A DNA stretch of 64,000 nt from Macrotis lagotis (GCF_037893015.1 NC_133665.1:41244537-41308536); one strand, 5' to 3'; positions 32,166 to 44,870 are shown, counted from the first letter of the stretch. Translations and numbers: made by a program. The notes: generated by a model not told the origin, from the letters alone.

Positions 32166-32344
32166 CTCAGGAAAATCAAAAAAGGACTCATGTGGCTCTT
32201 GAGTTGGACTTACTAGATACTGAGGAAAGACACCTGTTTTTCTCTCCCTATTCCTTGTGTAAATGTATGGGACCAGGACCTCAAATGTCATATATAGGGA
32301 AGAATGAATAGGACAGTCTGGCTGGAATGCAGAGAGTAGGAGTT

Positions 32345-32690
32345 GGTGGGTGATGGATGGTGATGATGATGATGATGATGTTTGTCCTTCATTCTCAAAT
32401 AAAACCTGATATCAGAGAGGCGATGTCACGACAAGTATATGAATTGGATTTGAGTAAGGGAGTTCTGGGTTAAGTCATCAGCCTCACTTTCTCCTCCACA
32501 GTCATCTGGGTCCAGCAGCTAAATATGAATCAAGATGACTAAAGATGACTCTGGATGCAAGGCAATCAGGGTTAAGTGACTCACCCAAGGTTACACAGCT
32601 AATAAGTATCAAGTGTCTGAGGCTGGATTCAAACTCCCATCCTCCTGACTCCAAGGCTCTAGCCATTGTGCCATCTACCTGCCTGGGTAA
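32345..32690 (-). mobile_element. SINE-B, reverse, near full length
   Basis: Shows the extended tail in reverse ('tgtccttcattctcaaataa', 'cgatgtcacgacaagtatat', 'cagtcatctgggtccag') and the tRNA-like head at the right ('ctctagccattgtgccatct'). A (GAT)n run at 32347-32380 lies at its 3' end. Confidence 0.8.
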
Positions 32691-32694
32691 TAAG

Positions 32695-32760
32695 TGACCA
32701 ATCAGTAAAGATAGGCTGGAGTTAAATTATGAAGAGATTTTAATGCCAAACTCTTCACAT
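32695..32760 (-). mobile_element. L2 fragment, reverse orientation
   Basis: 'agataggctggagttaaatt' then 'atgaagagattttaatgcca' is reverse L2 ORF2. It is cut off by the plus-strand L2 that follows. Confidence 0.5.
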
Positions 32761-32789
32761 TAACTCTTTCAAACCTTTTCTTCCCTCCT

Positions 32790-34545
32790 CAAACTTTCTT
32801 TTCCTCTCACTTTCTCAGTTGAGAACTTTGCCTTGTATTTTATTGAAATAATTGAGGCCATTCACTCCTCTCTCTTCTTCCTCATCACCTAACTTCTGTC
32901 ACTCTCTCCTCCTCTACTCTTGTCTCATATGAAGTGGCCTTACTCCTTACCAAAGCTAACCTCTCTACCTGTTCAAGGGAACCCATTCATCCTATCTCTT
33001 CCAATAGTTAAGCCCTTCTTTCACTTATCTTCAATTTTTTTTTCCTTCTTATAAGGCTATTTCCTATGTTTACAAAACTGCCCATGTCTTCCCTATTGTG
33101 AAAATACTCTCTTTTGATCCTTCCATTTCTACTCTCTTATATCACTTCTGCTTATTAGGGGTCAAATTTCTCACTGTCTATAATAGGTGCCTCCACTTTC
33201 TCTCTTCTCAATCCCTTAAAATCTGGCTTCCTATGTTATCATTCCCCTGAAATTATTCTGTCCAAAGTTATTAATGACTTCTTAGTTTCCTTTTCTCAGT
33301 CTTCATTTTCCTTGTCTTCTCTGCAGTCTGACACTATTGTTCATTCTCTGCTCTTTGATACTTTCCTCTCTCTTTCAGGGCACCACTCTGTCTTGGTTCT
33401 CCTACATATCTTATTGCTTTTCTGTCTCCTTTGCTGGATCCTCTTCCAAATCATTCCCTCTAATTGCAGCTGTCCCCCAGGGCTCTGTCCTGAGTTATCT
33501 TCTCTTTTCCCTCTATACTACTTTACTAGATGCTCTCTTCAGCTCCCATGAACTTAATTACTGTTTCTATTCTGATGCTTCTCAAATATATTCATTCTGC
33601 CTCAGTTTCTCTACTGACCTCCAGTCTCGTATTTCCAACTACCTTTTAGATATCTCAACTGGATTCCAACAAACTTCTTAAACCCAACATGTTTAAAATG
33701 GAATTCATTATCTTTCCCTCAAAATTCTCCCTGCTTCTTACCTTCTTTATTACTGTAGAATGCAATCATTCTTCCATTCCTTTAAACTCACAACCCAGAA
33801 TCATCTTGGATTCCTTATTATCTCTCACTTCCCATATCTAAGATGTCACCTTTCCAACATCTCTAGAATATGTCCCATGCTAGTGCAGGTCTTCATCACC
33901 TCATATAGCAGTGGCATTTTGGTGGGTCTGCCTGCCTTGTTTTTCTCTCCTCTCCAAACTATCCTTCTTTCAGTTACTAAAATGATTTTCCTAAAGTACA
34001 GGTTCAATCATGTTACTCTCTCACTCAGTAAACTCCAGGGGGCTTCCTGATGACTCCAGGACCAAATAAAAATGTCCATTTGACATTTAAAGCCCTTCAT
34101 AACCTAGTCTCCTCCTACTTTTCCAGTCATTTTACACCTTAGTCCTCCACAAGTACTCTTCAGTCCAATGACACTGGCCTTTGGATTTCTCATGAACAAG
34201 ACATTCCATCCTTTGGCTCTCGATATTTTGTCTGACTGTTACCTATTCCTAGAATACTCTCCCTCTTCTCTAACTATAGTCCTACCTGGCTTCTGTTATA
34301 GCCCAATTAAAATCCCACCTTCTAAATGGAAAACTTTCTCAATTACAGTGCCTTCCTTCTGCTAATTACATGCTATTTATCCTGTATATAACTTGTTTTG
34401 TATATATCTGTTTGCATATTGGCCCCCCCCATTAGACTGAAAGCTTATTCCAGAAAGGGATTGGTTTTACCTCTTTTTTATAGCCCCCCCAGCTCCTAGC
34501 ACATTATAGACTTTTAATAAATATTTAATGATTGATTGATTGGTT
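32790..34545 (+). mobile_element. L2 LINE, RT region to 3' end
   Basis: A long L2 copy. It reads ORF2 RT remnants at 33300-33680, then C-terminal protein at 33760-34050 (KLTTQNHLGFLIISHFPYL...). Then comes the 3' region ('gactgaaagcttattccag', 'tagcacattatagactttta') ending with (ATTG)n-like repeats at 34525-34545. It is the best kept L2 in the window. Confidence 0.88.
33300..33681 (+). pseudogene. L2 ORF2 reverse transcriptase remnant
   Basis: Open at 33337-33681. It reads VPQGSVLSYLLFSLYTT, the conserved block before the active site, then FYSDASQIYSF where L2/CR1-type RTs have a YADDTQIY-type motif. The second catalytic aspartate is replaced by alanine. A frameshift near 33330-33430 joins the overlapping second frame (33312-33551). 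It cannot be active. Confidence 0.85.
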
Positions 34546-34827
34546 GAGTTTTTATTTTATCCAAAAGGCAATATGGAAATATAGGGTTTTTTGAACAGGA
34601 GCATATAATAAATAATCCTGCAACTTGGCAGTTGTGTGGTTGATGGGGAAGATGGAGTTTGGAGGAGATGAAGTTGGAGACAGGAAGAGCAATTAGCGTC
34701 TCATACTGAAAATATGGTGGGAAGAGGGGCTAAGAGCCTGAAAAGGGATGAAGAGAAGGGAATGGGACATGTACAGATACAGACTGCAACTCATCTATGT
34801 TTATCAGTTCTGTCCATGTCCTCCCAC

Positions 34828-35028
34828 TGATGACATTTGCCTTTCATTCTCAAAGAAGACCATGATATGAGAGGGGTCATGTCATGACAAGCAAGTGAAT
34901 TGGATTTAAGTAAGGGTATGCTGTGCTAAGTTACCAGTCTCACTTTCTCTTCTGGAACCACCTGGGTTCAGTGGTCAGATATAGATCAGGATGACTGGAG
35001 AAGGTCTGAGATGAGAGGCAATCAGGGT
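34828..35028 (-). mobile_element. SINE-B, reverse, tail only
   Basis: 'tgcctttcattctcaaagaa', 'tcatgtcatgacaagcaagt' and 'cacctgggttcagtggtcag' match the SINE-B tail. The tRNA-like head is missing. Confidence 0.72.
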
Positions 35029-35029
35029 T

Positions 35030-35830
35030 ATGTCTTCCCTCTTGGAAGCTTAAAACAGACAAAACAGGCAATATGCTAAGGGCCTTCTTTACTTTCTTCT
35101 GTATTGTGAGAATACCAGATAAAAACATACAACGTCTACTGTTATTCCTTTGTTCTCCCACATGAACAATCTGTTTTTCTCTTTTGATAAAAAAAAATGT
35201 CTTTAAAGACATCTCTTTATCAGGTTCTGGTTGCAGTCCTTCTTTTCATATGTGTGTTACAGTTTGTTCACATCCATCATGTCTCTTCATTGAATTCAGT
35301 GATAATAATAATTAATTCATTTGAAACTAAAAGATCTAGAAAATATATGATTTCACCTAGTTAAATGCTAGTTGATTTTTAAAAAGTAGATATTTTATTC
35401 AATAGAGCAAAATGCTAGTTGAAAGGCTTCCTATAAAGAAGTCTCTCAGCATATATGAATCTACACATATCTACCCACCTTTGAATTTATATCAATTTAT
35501 CTTCCTAGAAAGAAATGATAAACATAATCTTGTTCAAGTATCCTCTGATCATTAATACCAAGTGTGGTATAAACCAAGGAGACAGAAGCTTAATAGAAGT
35601 GTTCACCATTGTTATGGAAAAGCACAGAGTACATACATATTAAAGAGGAATTATACACAGTGTGAGGTCCTCCATATGTTCCTACTTGTTGATAATATCA
35701 TGGCAGTTATAAAACTCCAAAATCTGTAACCACTCAAGAAAATTTGGTATAACTATCAATTGGGGGAAAACCTAGTCAATCATTGATACCCATTGTCAAA
35801 ATTAGGAAATAAAGTTATATATACTATACA
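35030..35830. other. Unassigned sequence
   Basis: No recognised repeat or gene. A 90-codon minus frame over 34940-35212 overlaps the SINE-B tail and is not a gene. Confidence 0.45.
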
Positions 35831-35837
35831 GTCATCC

Positions 35838-35868
35838 GTGTATGTGTGTGTTTGTGTGTGTGTGTGTG
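35838..35868. repeat. (TG)n microsatellite
   Basis: Short TG run with one interruption. Confidence 0.9.
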
Positions 35869-35929
35869 AAGTCCCACATTCCCAATATTCTACCAGTATC
35901 GAATGTTCCCAAGTTATAGTCTAATACAG

Positions 35930-36340
35930 AAATAAAGATAAATGTTAAACTGAAAAATACATGGGAAAGATAAATTGAGGGACAAGAGACTGAGCAGGGA
36001 CAGAAAGGGTACTTTAGTTGGGCTCGGGAAGAGTCAGATTTAAACAATTGCAAATAGAGAGAGAGTTCATTCCAGGGATGGGAGACAGTGCTTACAAATA
36101 CATGAAGGTAGGACATGGCAGGGTGAGTCTTAGGATTAACTAGTATTCCAAGTTGATAAGTACATAGGAAGGATGGGAGGGCAGCTTTATGACAAAACTG
36201 GAAGGGCATATTAGAATTAGACCATGCAAATGCATGGATATTGTGGTCTGACCACACAGTACTGAAGAACTGAATAAATTTTTTGAGTAGGGCAGTGATT
36301 TAATTAGGCATGTGAATTATGATGGCAAAACTATTTCAAC
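35930..36340 (-). mobile_element. L2 LINE, ORF2 C-terminal region, reverse
   Basis: 'ttcattccagggatgggaga', 'aatacatgaaggtaggacat' and 'tttgagtagggcagtgattt' are reverse-L2 phrases. The 141-codon minus frame at 35832-36257 overlaps it and includes L2-derived protein. Confidence 0.65.
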
Positions 36341-36604
36341 AAGTTGGAACAATGAGCTGAATTTAATCAAATCTAATTTAAGAGATAAATGGATTGCCCT
36401 AAACCTGGATTCAAAAAATCAGTACATTGCTTTAAGATTTGCAAAGTGATTTGGTGAAATATCAATTCACAAATGGGTGGGGTGGATAGGGAAGATGTGG
36501 CTAGCAAACTCGGGGAAAAATACGGGAGTTAAGCAAATTGCAAGTTGAATGAGTCAAACTTATGAGGTAGTGCCCCCCCCCCCAATTAATATGGTATTAA
36601 AATG

Positions 36605-36760
36605 GTGGCAGCTAGGCCTAGAGTCAGGTAGACCTGAGTGCAAATCTGGCCTCAGACACTTACTGACTGTGATCCTGCTGAGCATTGTAAGGATCAAATC
36701 AGATGAAATTTGTAAAGAGTTTGTGCCTGTCAAGTTGTGATGTGGCATTACAAACTTGTA
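36605..36760 (+). mobile_element. MIR-like SINE
   Basis: 'gcctagagtcaggtagacct', 'gcctcagacacttactgac' and a MIR-like tail ('gtaaggatcaaatcagatga'). Confidence 0.6.
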
Positions 36761-37009
36761 AACTCAGATAACTGGGTAGTCTGAAGCTGATTCTTGAACA
36801 GTAGTTAAGTCTAAAGCTGATTGGGTGTCTGTACTATTTGGTCCCAGGACCAAGAGTCATCAGGCTGCTAAAGAATGGCCCAGATTAGAAAGTGGATTAA
36901 AGTTTCCATGCAAATCAACAATGGAATGGGGTCCATCAAAGGAGAGAGGAGGAAAAAAGACTTTCTTAAGTGATTATTATATACTAGGCTTTTAAAAAAA
37001 TTTTCTCAT

Positions 37010-37011
37010 GA

Positions 37012-37057
<46 letters not shown>
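37010..37057. repeat. (ATT)n microsatellite
   Basis: About 15 uninterrupted ATT units. Confidence 0.95.
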
Positions 37058-37059
<2 letters not shown>

Positions 37060-37200
37060 CTCACAACAACCTTGCGAGGTTGGTGTCATTAAATGACTTG
37101 CCTAGAGTCACACATCTAGTAAGTATCTAAGGCAGGATTTGAACTCAGCTCTTCTTGATCCAGTGTCTATATCTACCATGTCATTTAGTTGCCACTGAAC
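37058..37200 (-). mobile_element. MIR fragment
   Basis: 'ctcacaacaaccttgcgagg', 'gacttgcctagagtcacaca' and 'ggcaggatttgaactcagct' in reverse MIR order. The adjacent ATT tract probably grew from the MIR's own ATT region. Confidence 0.7.
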
Positions 37201-37237
37201 CTCTAATCTAGGTATAATAGGAAGAACAAATTTCTAA

Positions 37238-37345
37238 TTTTATATATATATATATCTCATGCATATATACACATATATACCTACAAATACATATGTGTGT
37301 ATGCATAAAAACATATATACTATATATAATATATTATACAATATT
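37238..37345. repeat. AT-rich degenerate (TA)n
   Basis: TA runs with CATG and ACAT interruptions. Confidence 0.8.
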
Positions 37346-37349
37346 ACTC

Positions 37350-38180
37350 ATTATTCATTTATATCACAATAAAAATAACTTTAATCAGATAATCACTTCA
37401 TTTTAATGCCTAGTTTGTATCATTGGCACTTAGGGAATGATAGTTTTGTTGAAACAGTGGAAGAGAGTATAATTTTAGAACATGGGCAACATAGGGAAGA
37501 AAGATATAGGGACTAAACTTCAGACATTGAGAGATCAGTAAAAGAGTACCTCAGAGAGGGGCAAAAAAATGGAGGTGGAAAAGCACCAAAGACAAATTTC
37601 CATTATTTTGACATTTTGCCTAGTGGTAATAAACCCACCTGCCACTGATAATCATCTTGCTTTTGGCTTGCTTGTGGTAGCTTGCTGATGTTTGAACTAC
37701 TTGCTAAAAACAATCAATTCTAAGCCAAAATCATGAAGATATTATACTCCAAAAGCCCTCCCCATGAATTATGCACCTTACTACCAGCTGTTTTCTTCAT
37801 TATGTTGATTCAAAGTGATTCTCATTCAAACTAGTATGAAAATGGCAAAAGAGTGAAGTTAATTTTATTTTAAAAAATAAGAAAAACAAACTATCAACCG
37901 TACATGTCAATATAATAAAGTTTAATTTGGGTAGTTTGGTTTTTATAAAATAGAACTTCTATTTGTCTTTCATACAAACAGTTGGCTAAAAAATGCAATA
38001 GCCCCTTTGCATTTTCCATGGGATGGAAGAATTTTCCAATCCTACAATAGCCTATAAAGAAAGCGGGGGAGGAGGGGAAGGAGAAGGCATGAGGCATTTT
38101 CATTTTCTCTTTCTCTGTAGTAAGGCCATAACAGGGATTGCTGAGGAAGACCCTGGGTGAGAAGTAGGGATTTCTAGTCT
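37350..38180. other. Unassigned sequence
   Basis: No recognised element; a 69-codon minus frame at 37894-38103 has no known domain. Confidence 0.45.
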
Positions 38181-38184
38181 TTCA

Positions 38185-38440
38185 ATGAATCATAGGATCA
38201 TGGAATGTCAGAGTATGAAAGAATCTTCATAGACCATAGGAAAATGGAGTTAGGAGGGTCCTTAAAACAATGAAGGTGCAAATGTTAGCAGTAGAAGAAA
38301 CCTGAGAACATGGAACATCCAATATCTAGAACCATCAGGGAAGCTTCAAATTCAACCCATTCCTTTAGTGGAGAAGGAAAATGAAGTCTTGGCAGTCTTT
38401 GTCCAAGAGTCTATAACTAAAAAGTGACAGAACTTGGACT
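38185..38440 (-). mobile_element. MIR-like fragments
   Basis: 'aatcataggatcatggaatg' and 'aattcaacccattcctttag' resemble the MIR-like unit also seen at 48775-48894. Divergent. Confidence 0.4.
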
Positions 38441-38444
38441 TACA

Positions 38445-39830
38445 AACTATTTGATATTTTAACTTGGATATAGTCAAGCTCTATATAGCACACTGACTCT
38501 TGAGATGGTTTTCAGAGCCCTCAGGAAAATTGCAAAGTAGTGGTCTTATTTGATGCCTTCACTTTTATGTTTCTTTTCTTCCACCTTTTTTAAAAACAGA
38601 GGAGAACACAAATACAATCCCCCCATTACCACAAATCATACAGTTAAGTTCCTGTATTTGGGGAAATCACCAGGGTCAGCTCTTCCAAAGTGCAATGGAT
38701 AAAGCCTCCCCTGGGGAAACCATTTTCATTTTCATGGAGTCAACCCTGTCAGATAAGTTGTCTCCCACTTTTCTAATAGTTCCTGGAACTTATCTTACCA
38801 AGATAATCATTGGGGGGGAAATTGAAGAATTTTCTGCCACCTTTTCTTAGTCCCTGCTTCAAAATTACCTCTCCTAATACCTTCACTCCACAAAATCATA
38901 GCTCTGAGAAACCTCAGCTAGATGTTATAATCATTTAAATATTTCATGCTAAGATGTATATATCCAATTAGTTGGTTTCATTCCAGACAGAGAGATTGCT
39001 AATCTATATTGTTATAATTGATATACATCTGTGTGCCAAAATTATTGAAACTTGAAGAGGCCCTGTGTCTCTTCTTATTGAAAGATACCTTGCCCACTTC
39101 ATCCATTCTCACTCCACTCTACCCCTCAACCCCCAACTAATACTAACAAGTACATTTGAGATTAAAGTATGTGGCACTATCATTACAGGTGCAAAACATC
39201 CATCTCTAATCTCTTCTAGGAGCTTTATGTCACATTAAGTAAAATAAAATATAGCCACTTCTTGGGCATTGCAATGGGTTGGCACTCTAACCATGTCTTG
39301 AATATTCAAAATGAAAATCACAAAAATCATGAACATGGAGAACCTTTTGTATATATCAAAATGTAATTGTATTTACAAGATCGAGATCATCCCCTTCAAA
39401 CTAGAATACCTGTCAGTGGGTCACATTACAATAACATAAGGAAATTTTTTTATAATGAACCACCATAAAGCTGACTTCTTAATTTACAACTGTAAATAAA
39501 CAACAGATTTTGTGTCTTACAACTTTTACTGAGCACAATTAAAAAAAAAGCTTGGCTATAGCAAAAAGCATCCCAAAGCATCTTTCCATGATGGTTAGGA
39601 AAAGAACTAATTTGCACTTGGACTGTTTGTATTATTTACAATGCTACTTTCTTTGTGGTACTGCATCATTAAGGAAAAATCCCAATGCAGCATATTTTCC
39701 TTTATTTCTATGGTGTCAACAAAAAATGATTTACAAAGGTATCCTAATAGACCTGTATTCTTGTCAACCTGTATCCTTTATCAACAAGTGGAGATCTTAA
39801 CCCTTTCACACATCTCTTTTTTCTAATTTA
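38445..39830. other. Unassigned sequence
   Basis: No repeat or gene recognised. Open frames at 39552-39826 are short and overlap in two frames. Confidence 0.45.
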
Positions 39831-39834
39831 AACA

Positions 39835-40180
39835 TTTTTATTTATTTGTTTTTCCAATAATATGCCATGATGGTTTTTACCAATCATTTTTTTGCAAGGT
39901 TTGGAATTTTATATTTTCTCCCTCCCTCCCTCACTTTCCCTCTCCCCCAACAGAAAGCAATCTAATATAGGTTCTACATCACATATCTTTTAATAAGTCT
40001 TTCACAGAAGGTGAGTTACTAAAAGTCTCAAAAACTAGCCAATTTCTATGTTTCTTATATGCTATGAGAGTTGTTAGGTCACACTTTAAATTTAGTAGTA
40101 TTTGAGGCATACTTCCAAATTACTTTTCAGAATGGCTGGACCAACTCACAGCTTCATTAGTGGTGTATCAATATGCCTGT
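39835..40180 (-). mobile_element. L1 3' fragment
   Basis: 'acagaaagcaatctaatata' matches the 3'UTR near 49650 ('gcaagcaatctgatataggt'). Near 40130 'cagaatggctggaccaactc' is the ORF2 C-terminal region. Intervening L1 sequence is deleted. Confidence 0.6.
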
Positions 40181-40254
40181 TTATTTTATTTTATTTTGTT
40201 TTTTATTTTTATTTATGGATTATCCTAATAATAACCAGAGAGAGAGAGAGAGAG

Positions 40255-40520
40255 AGGAAGACTTGATTAGACTTATGCTTTAGATGCATTAATTTCATAG
40301 CCATATGAATGATAGGTTTAAATAGAAAGGAACTAGAAACAGATAATTCATTTAAAAGGCCACTACAAACTTCCAGTGAGAGGTGATGATAGAATGATGT
40401 CCCACTTGATCGCAGAGAAGATGATGAATGCAATAAACATTGTGGAAGTAAAATTGACAAAACTTAGAATCTTAGGTCAGGTCAGAGTGGGTAGAGTTGA
40501 ATAACTCCAATTTATGGGGG
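40255..40520 (-). mobile_element. L2 ORF2 fragment, reverse
   Basis: 'cagtgagaggtgatgataga' and 'gtggaagtaaaattgacaaa' are reverse-L2 phrases. A (GA)n run at 40237-40254 precedes it. Confidence 0.55.
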
Positions 40521-41045
40521 CAACAATCAAGGCAGATCATTACAAAATTTGGTCACACAAATTATATGACTTTGGGAGAGTTATTTCCATAAACGAAGAA
40601 GATGAAAATTACTCCACAGTGGGTACAAGGAGAGCTGTAGAGAAAGAAATAAGAGATCATTATGGGGAAAAACTGAAAAGAGAATAAATAGTTTGAAACA
40701 GAAGACGGAAGCATGACTCAAGTAGTAGTGAGTTCCTTGAAAACAGAATGAAGCAAAAAGAAATTAATTACTCATAAGAAAGCAACATAAAAAATTAAAA
40801 TCAACACTGACTGAACCCTAAAAAATTTGAAGAATATGTGAGGTATTTACATGAAAAATTGAATTAGAATAAAAAAGGTCTAGGAAAAATCATTTAATAA
40901 TCTTCAACATTTTGGAAAATTATGATTAAAAAAATGAATACCACTTTCAAAAAACCCTAGAAAATTGCTTAGCTCTATTAGAACTAAAGATCAAAGAGAA
41001 AATATAGAAAGAATCCACCAGTCATCTCCTGAAAGAAATTTCAAA
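40521..41045. other. Unassigned A-rich sequence
   Basis: A-rich, with no recognised element. Confidence 0.4.
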
Positions 41046-41049
41046 GTGA

Positions 41050-41175
41050 AAGCCAATTTCCCACCTCTCTCAGTCTTAATTTCTTTATTTGTAAAATAAG
41101 AGGGGGGTTTGGTCTACGTAATGTTTAAAGTCATTCCCAAAAGTAAAATTCCATGATTCTCTGTATATTTCTCAG
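41050..41175 (+). mobile_element. MIR-like tail
   Basis: 'ctcagtcttaatttctttat', 'ttgtaaaataagaggggg' and 'aaaattccatgattctctg'. Confidence 0.5.
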
Positions 41176-41839
41176 AGATTGTTGAAAATTCTAAACAGAT
41201 ATTTGTGTAACTACCAATTTAATGATTGTTTGTTGAATGAAGGAATGACAAAAAGCCCAAACAAATGAATAAAAGAAGTCTCTCTCTGGGACCCCAAACA
41301 ATTTTAATACAGGAAATGTTACTGAGTTCTATACTGTAAATTTTCCCTCTTTATAAATATTATGACCAAGATGACTTGAATGAGTCCATTAGCCCTTCCT
41401 CAAGTGTTCAACCTTCTCAAAAGCAGATGATACAGTTCATAGTCCTCAGTCTCTGCCAGGGAGCATCTATTTACTTTTGTGCCAGAACTTGTGACTTAAA
41501 ACAGCTGAGGAAAGGAGTGAAAAATAACACCTATAAATAGACTCATCCACAGAAGCACAATGTGCATTGATTTTTTTACTAGAGGTACATGACTGAAAAG
41601 TGTCATGGACACTGTGCACTCCATAGAGAATAGAAGTAAAGTAGATATTTGGAGAACTACTCATTTCTCTAGAGAAAGACATCTATCAGCACTACAGACC
41701 CTTAATTAAGTACTTCCTGTGAATACTCATAGACAGACACACATGATAAATTGTGTGTGTGGGAGAGAGAAACAGACAGACAGACAGATAAAGAGACAGA
41801 GAGAATCTTTATACATGGCACATATATATGTCTGTCTAT

Positions 41840-42240
41840 AAACAAGTGCCTTCCATAGACCAGACAGTGCTAAGTGCTGGGAATGCAAAAATAAGCAAAA
41901 GACAATTTATAGTCTTTTCAAGTTGTAGAAAAGGTAGACTTTTAAATTAATCAAATAAAAATGAATGAGATGAGTATGCCTAGAGAAGGTATTGTTCCCA
42001 TTTATTTAGGATTAGGCTACTAAGGTTAGCCTTAGTAGAAGTTAGAACAAGTTGTTTTTGAGATGTTGCTTGGTGAGTATGTTAGGAAAGTAGGAAGAGG
42101 TGTTAGGGAAAAGACCTCAAAGAAGGATCAGTTAGAATGGTAGGAGCATAAGAGATAAAGGCAAGGGAAGATTAAGTGTCCAGAAGGTGGGAGAGATAGA
42201 ATGTCCAATATGCAGTCAGAAATATAAATTTCCCATGAAA
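41840..42240 (-). mobile_element. L2 LINE 3' region, reverse
   Basis: 'agacagtgctaagtgctggg', 'aatgcaaaaataagcaaaag' and 'acaatttatagtcttttcaa' are the reverse L2 3' end. An (ACAG)n-like run precedes it at 41770-41790. Confidence 0.6.
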
Positions 42241-42306
42241 TGTCAGGATTGGAGGGATTGATTTAGAAAACTCACTTTTCCAAATAAAGGTTGAGGGATC
42301 ATTTTC

Positions 42307-42779
42307 TTTTATAAAAAATTTTTAAAGATTTTATTTGAGTTTTGAGTTTTACAATTTTTCTCCCAATCTTACTTCCCTCTCCCCCACCACAGAAAGCAAT
42401 CTGTCCCTCTTTATTCTGTTTCCAAGTTGTACATTGATCCAAATTGAGTGTGATGAGAGAGAAATCACATCCTTAAGGAAGAAACAAAAAGTATGAGATA
42501 ACAAGATCAAATGATAAGATATCTGTTTTTTTTTCCTAAATTAAAGGGAATAGTCCTTGAAATTTGTTCAAACTTCATGGCTCTTTATCTGGATACAGAT
42601 GGTATTCTTCATTGCAGACAGCCCAAAATTGTCCCTGGTTGTTGCACTGATGGAATGAACAAGTTCATCAAGGTTGAACATCACTCCCACATTGCTGATA
42701 CAATGTTTTTCTGGTTCTGTTCATCTCACTCAGCATCAGTTCATTGCAAATCCTTCCAGGCCTCTCTGAATTCCCGTCA
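42307..42779 (-). mobile_element. 5'-truncated L1 3'UTR insertion
   Basis: Perfect 14-bp target-site duplication GAGGGATCATTTTC at 42293-42306 and 42780-42793. The body matches the L1-1 3'UTR at 3740-4200 ('gatgagagagaaatcacatc', 'ggaagaaacaaaaagtatga', 'cagatggtattcttcattgc'). Only the last 470 bp of the L1 was copied. The open frame at 42511-42840 crosses its right end and is not a gene. Confidence 0.93.
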
Positions 42780-42793
42780 GAGGGATCATTTTC

Positions 42794-43520
42794 ATGACTT
42801 CTTTGCAGTTAACTTGGTCCTTATGATTTCACAGCATTAAGTTCTTCCACTTTAGGAGGTTCTCCTTTCTAATTATATTGGTATAGTCATTGTGGATGTT
42901 GTTTTCCTGATTCAGTCTCTTTCACATTGCATCAGTTCATATAAATTTTCTCAAAGTTCTCATATCCAGCATTCTTACCTTGAATTAGTTCTTCCATTGT
43001 ATTCAGATATTACAATATATTGATCCATTGATGCTACAAAAGTGTTACTCTAAATATTTTGTTATTTATGAAAACTTTTATTTATATTATTAAACACTCT
43101 GTGATATATGACCATTAGTGGAACTTCTAGGTCAAAGAATAGAGATACTTAAGTCACTTCTTAAAAGTATAATTCTAAATTGCCTCCTAAAATTTTTGAA
43201 TTTCTTCACAATTCCATGAGCAGTGTATTATTCCATTATTTCCAGGATCCTCGGCATTTGTTATTCCCGTATTTTGTTATCTTTGCCATTTGCTGTTGGT
43301 CACACACCTCTGACTTACTTCAGTTTGGATTTCAGATATTAATAGTGATTTGGAGTAAGATTTTATATAGTTAATAGTGTGTATTTCTTGTTTTGAGAAC
43401 TATTTATTCCTTATCCTTTGATCACCCATTCAATGGAAAATGACTTTTACTCATATATTTGCTTCATTTTCTCCATATATCTTTGATATTAAACCCTGAT
43501 CAGGTATATTTTTTTACATC
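42794..43520 (-). mobile_element. Older L1, ORF2 C-terminal region, decayed
   Basis: 'tattccttatcctttgatca', 'tcaatggaaaatgactttta' and 'tattaaaccctgatcaggta' follow the minus-strand ORF2 end seen at 4600-4760. Strongly diverged, so older than the insertion beside it. Confidence 0.6.
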
Positions 43521-44700
43521 ATTTTTACTCTATTAAACTTCCTCTCTCTCTTTATACTGGATATATTAATTTTACTTATCAAAAGGCTTTCAATCTCATA
43601 TAATCAAAATAATAAATTATAATTCATGTGTTAAATAGCAAATTTTTAAAATTCATGACATAATATATATTACAAATATCTAGTAAATTATAGATTAAAA
43701 ACATACTATTGAAAGAAATAAATACATAACTTGTTTACTATGAATAGCAGATTAGTTTTGAAAAATTGCAAATATAAAATAAAATGTTTTGGCCCAGTCA
43801 CTAATTTGTCATTCAATAAGCACTTATTAAATTCCAACTGTGTCAGGAACAATGCTAAAAGGAAACTAAAAGAGCCAAAAAGTTAACCCCTAACCCAGGG
43901 AATCATAATTACATAGTATAAATGAAACAAGAAGCAATTTAAAGAAAAATGAGTAAAAATGTAATTTCTTTTCCTTTTCATTACATGGAGCTTTCCCCAG
44001 AATGGACCATGTCATGAAAATGTCATATTTTTTCAAGAATCTGTGACTCTTTTTCCCCATAGGTAGCAATATTACAATACTACCACACTGTAGTAAATGG
44101 TTACATATTTTGTGTATACTTATATTAGTTTACTTTTCTCCTATAGAGTGTAAATCTCTTGAATGGTGCTGATCCTATTTCCTTCTACGCTTCAGTTCTT
44201 TGACTGAGCATTGTTGCACCACAATATGTTACCATCTGTACTTCCAGGAAGATATGTTCTCTTTGGTACAGGGTGGGTAGGAGGGCAGAGTTGAGTTTTG
44301 TTGCATAACCATAGGTCAGCATGGGTAATCTTGCCAGAGAAGGGTATATATGTGAGGGGAGATTAAATGGGTGTTAGGGACGAGGAATTAATTTCTCTAC
44401 TGTTGGTTAATCTCATTATCTCATTAGCTTTCTTGGGGACTTAGACCATGAAGAAACTGAAATTACTTGAACTTTTGTGAGTAATTCATAGTTTAGAAGA
44501 TCATGAAGATTAGAAAATATATGTAGTTACTCCTCTATTTTGTGGGTCACACAACCTGAAGGATGAGTCATATTCACATGATAATGAAATATCAGAGGAG
44601 GTCTTTAGGGAGAGATCTAGCATCATAATAAGGAGAAAATCATCAACTTTATATTACAAGAAGATGGCAAGATGCCTTCCCCCCCACAGATGTTAATAGT
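43521..44700. other. Mostly unassigned; L2 remnant at 43795-43900
   Basis: 'cattcaataagcacttatta' then 'ggaacaatgctaaaa' is a reverse L2 3' end. The rest is AT-rich and unrecognised. Confidence 0.45.
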
Positions 44701-44704
44701 TCAT

Positions 44705-44870
44705 TTTATATAGTACTTCAAAGTTTCAAGACTTGCCTCTGACATTTTGTGATATTGGGCAAATTATTTAGATTTCCAGAACCTTATCTGTAAAGTGAGA
44801 AGGTTGGATTGGATGATTTCTAAGACCACCTCCAGAGCCCCTTCTAGATCTGTGATCCCTAAAATGCAAA
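44705..44870 (+). mobile_element. MIR-like SINE
   Basis: 'gcctctgacattttgtgata', 'ttgggcaaattatttagatt' and 'ccccttctagatctgtgatc'. Ends just before the CTA tract. Confidence 0.6.

Noticed and set aside
33312..33681. Functional reverse transcriptase
   Set aside because: The active-site region reads YSDA, and the frame is broken. It is a dead L2.
35832..36257. 141-codon minus-strand frame as a gene
   Set aside because: Most of it is reverse L2 ORF2, and its start lies next to a TG microsatellite.
42511..42840. 109-codon open frame as a gene
   Set aside because: It lies antisense to an L1 3'UTR insertion and crosses its target-site duplication.
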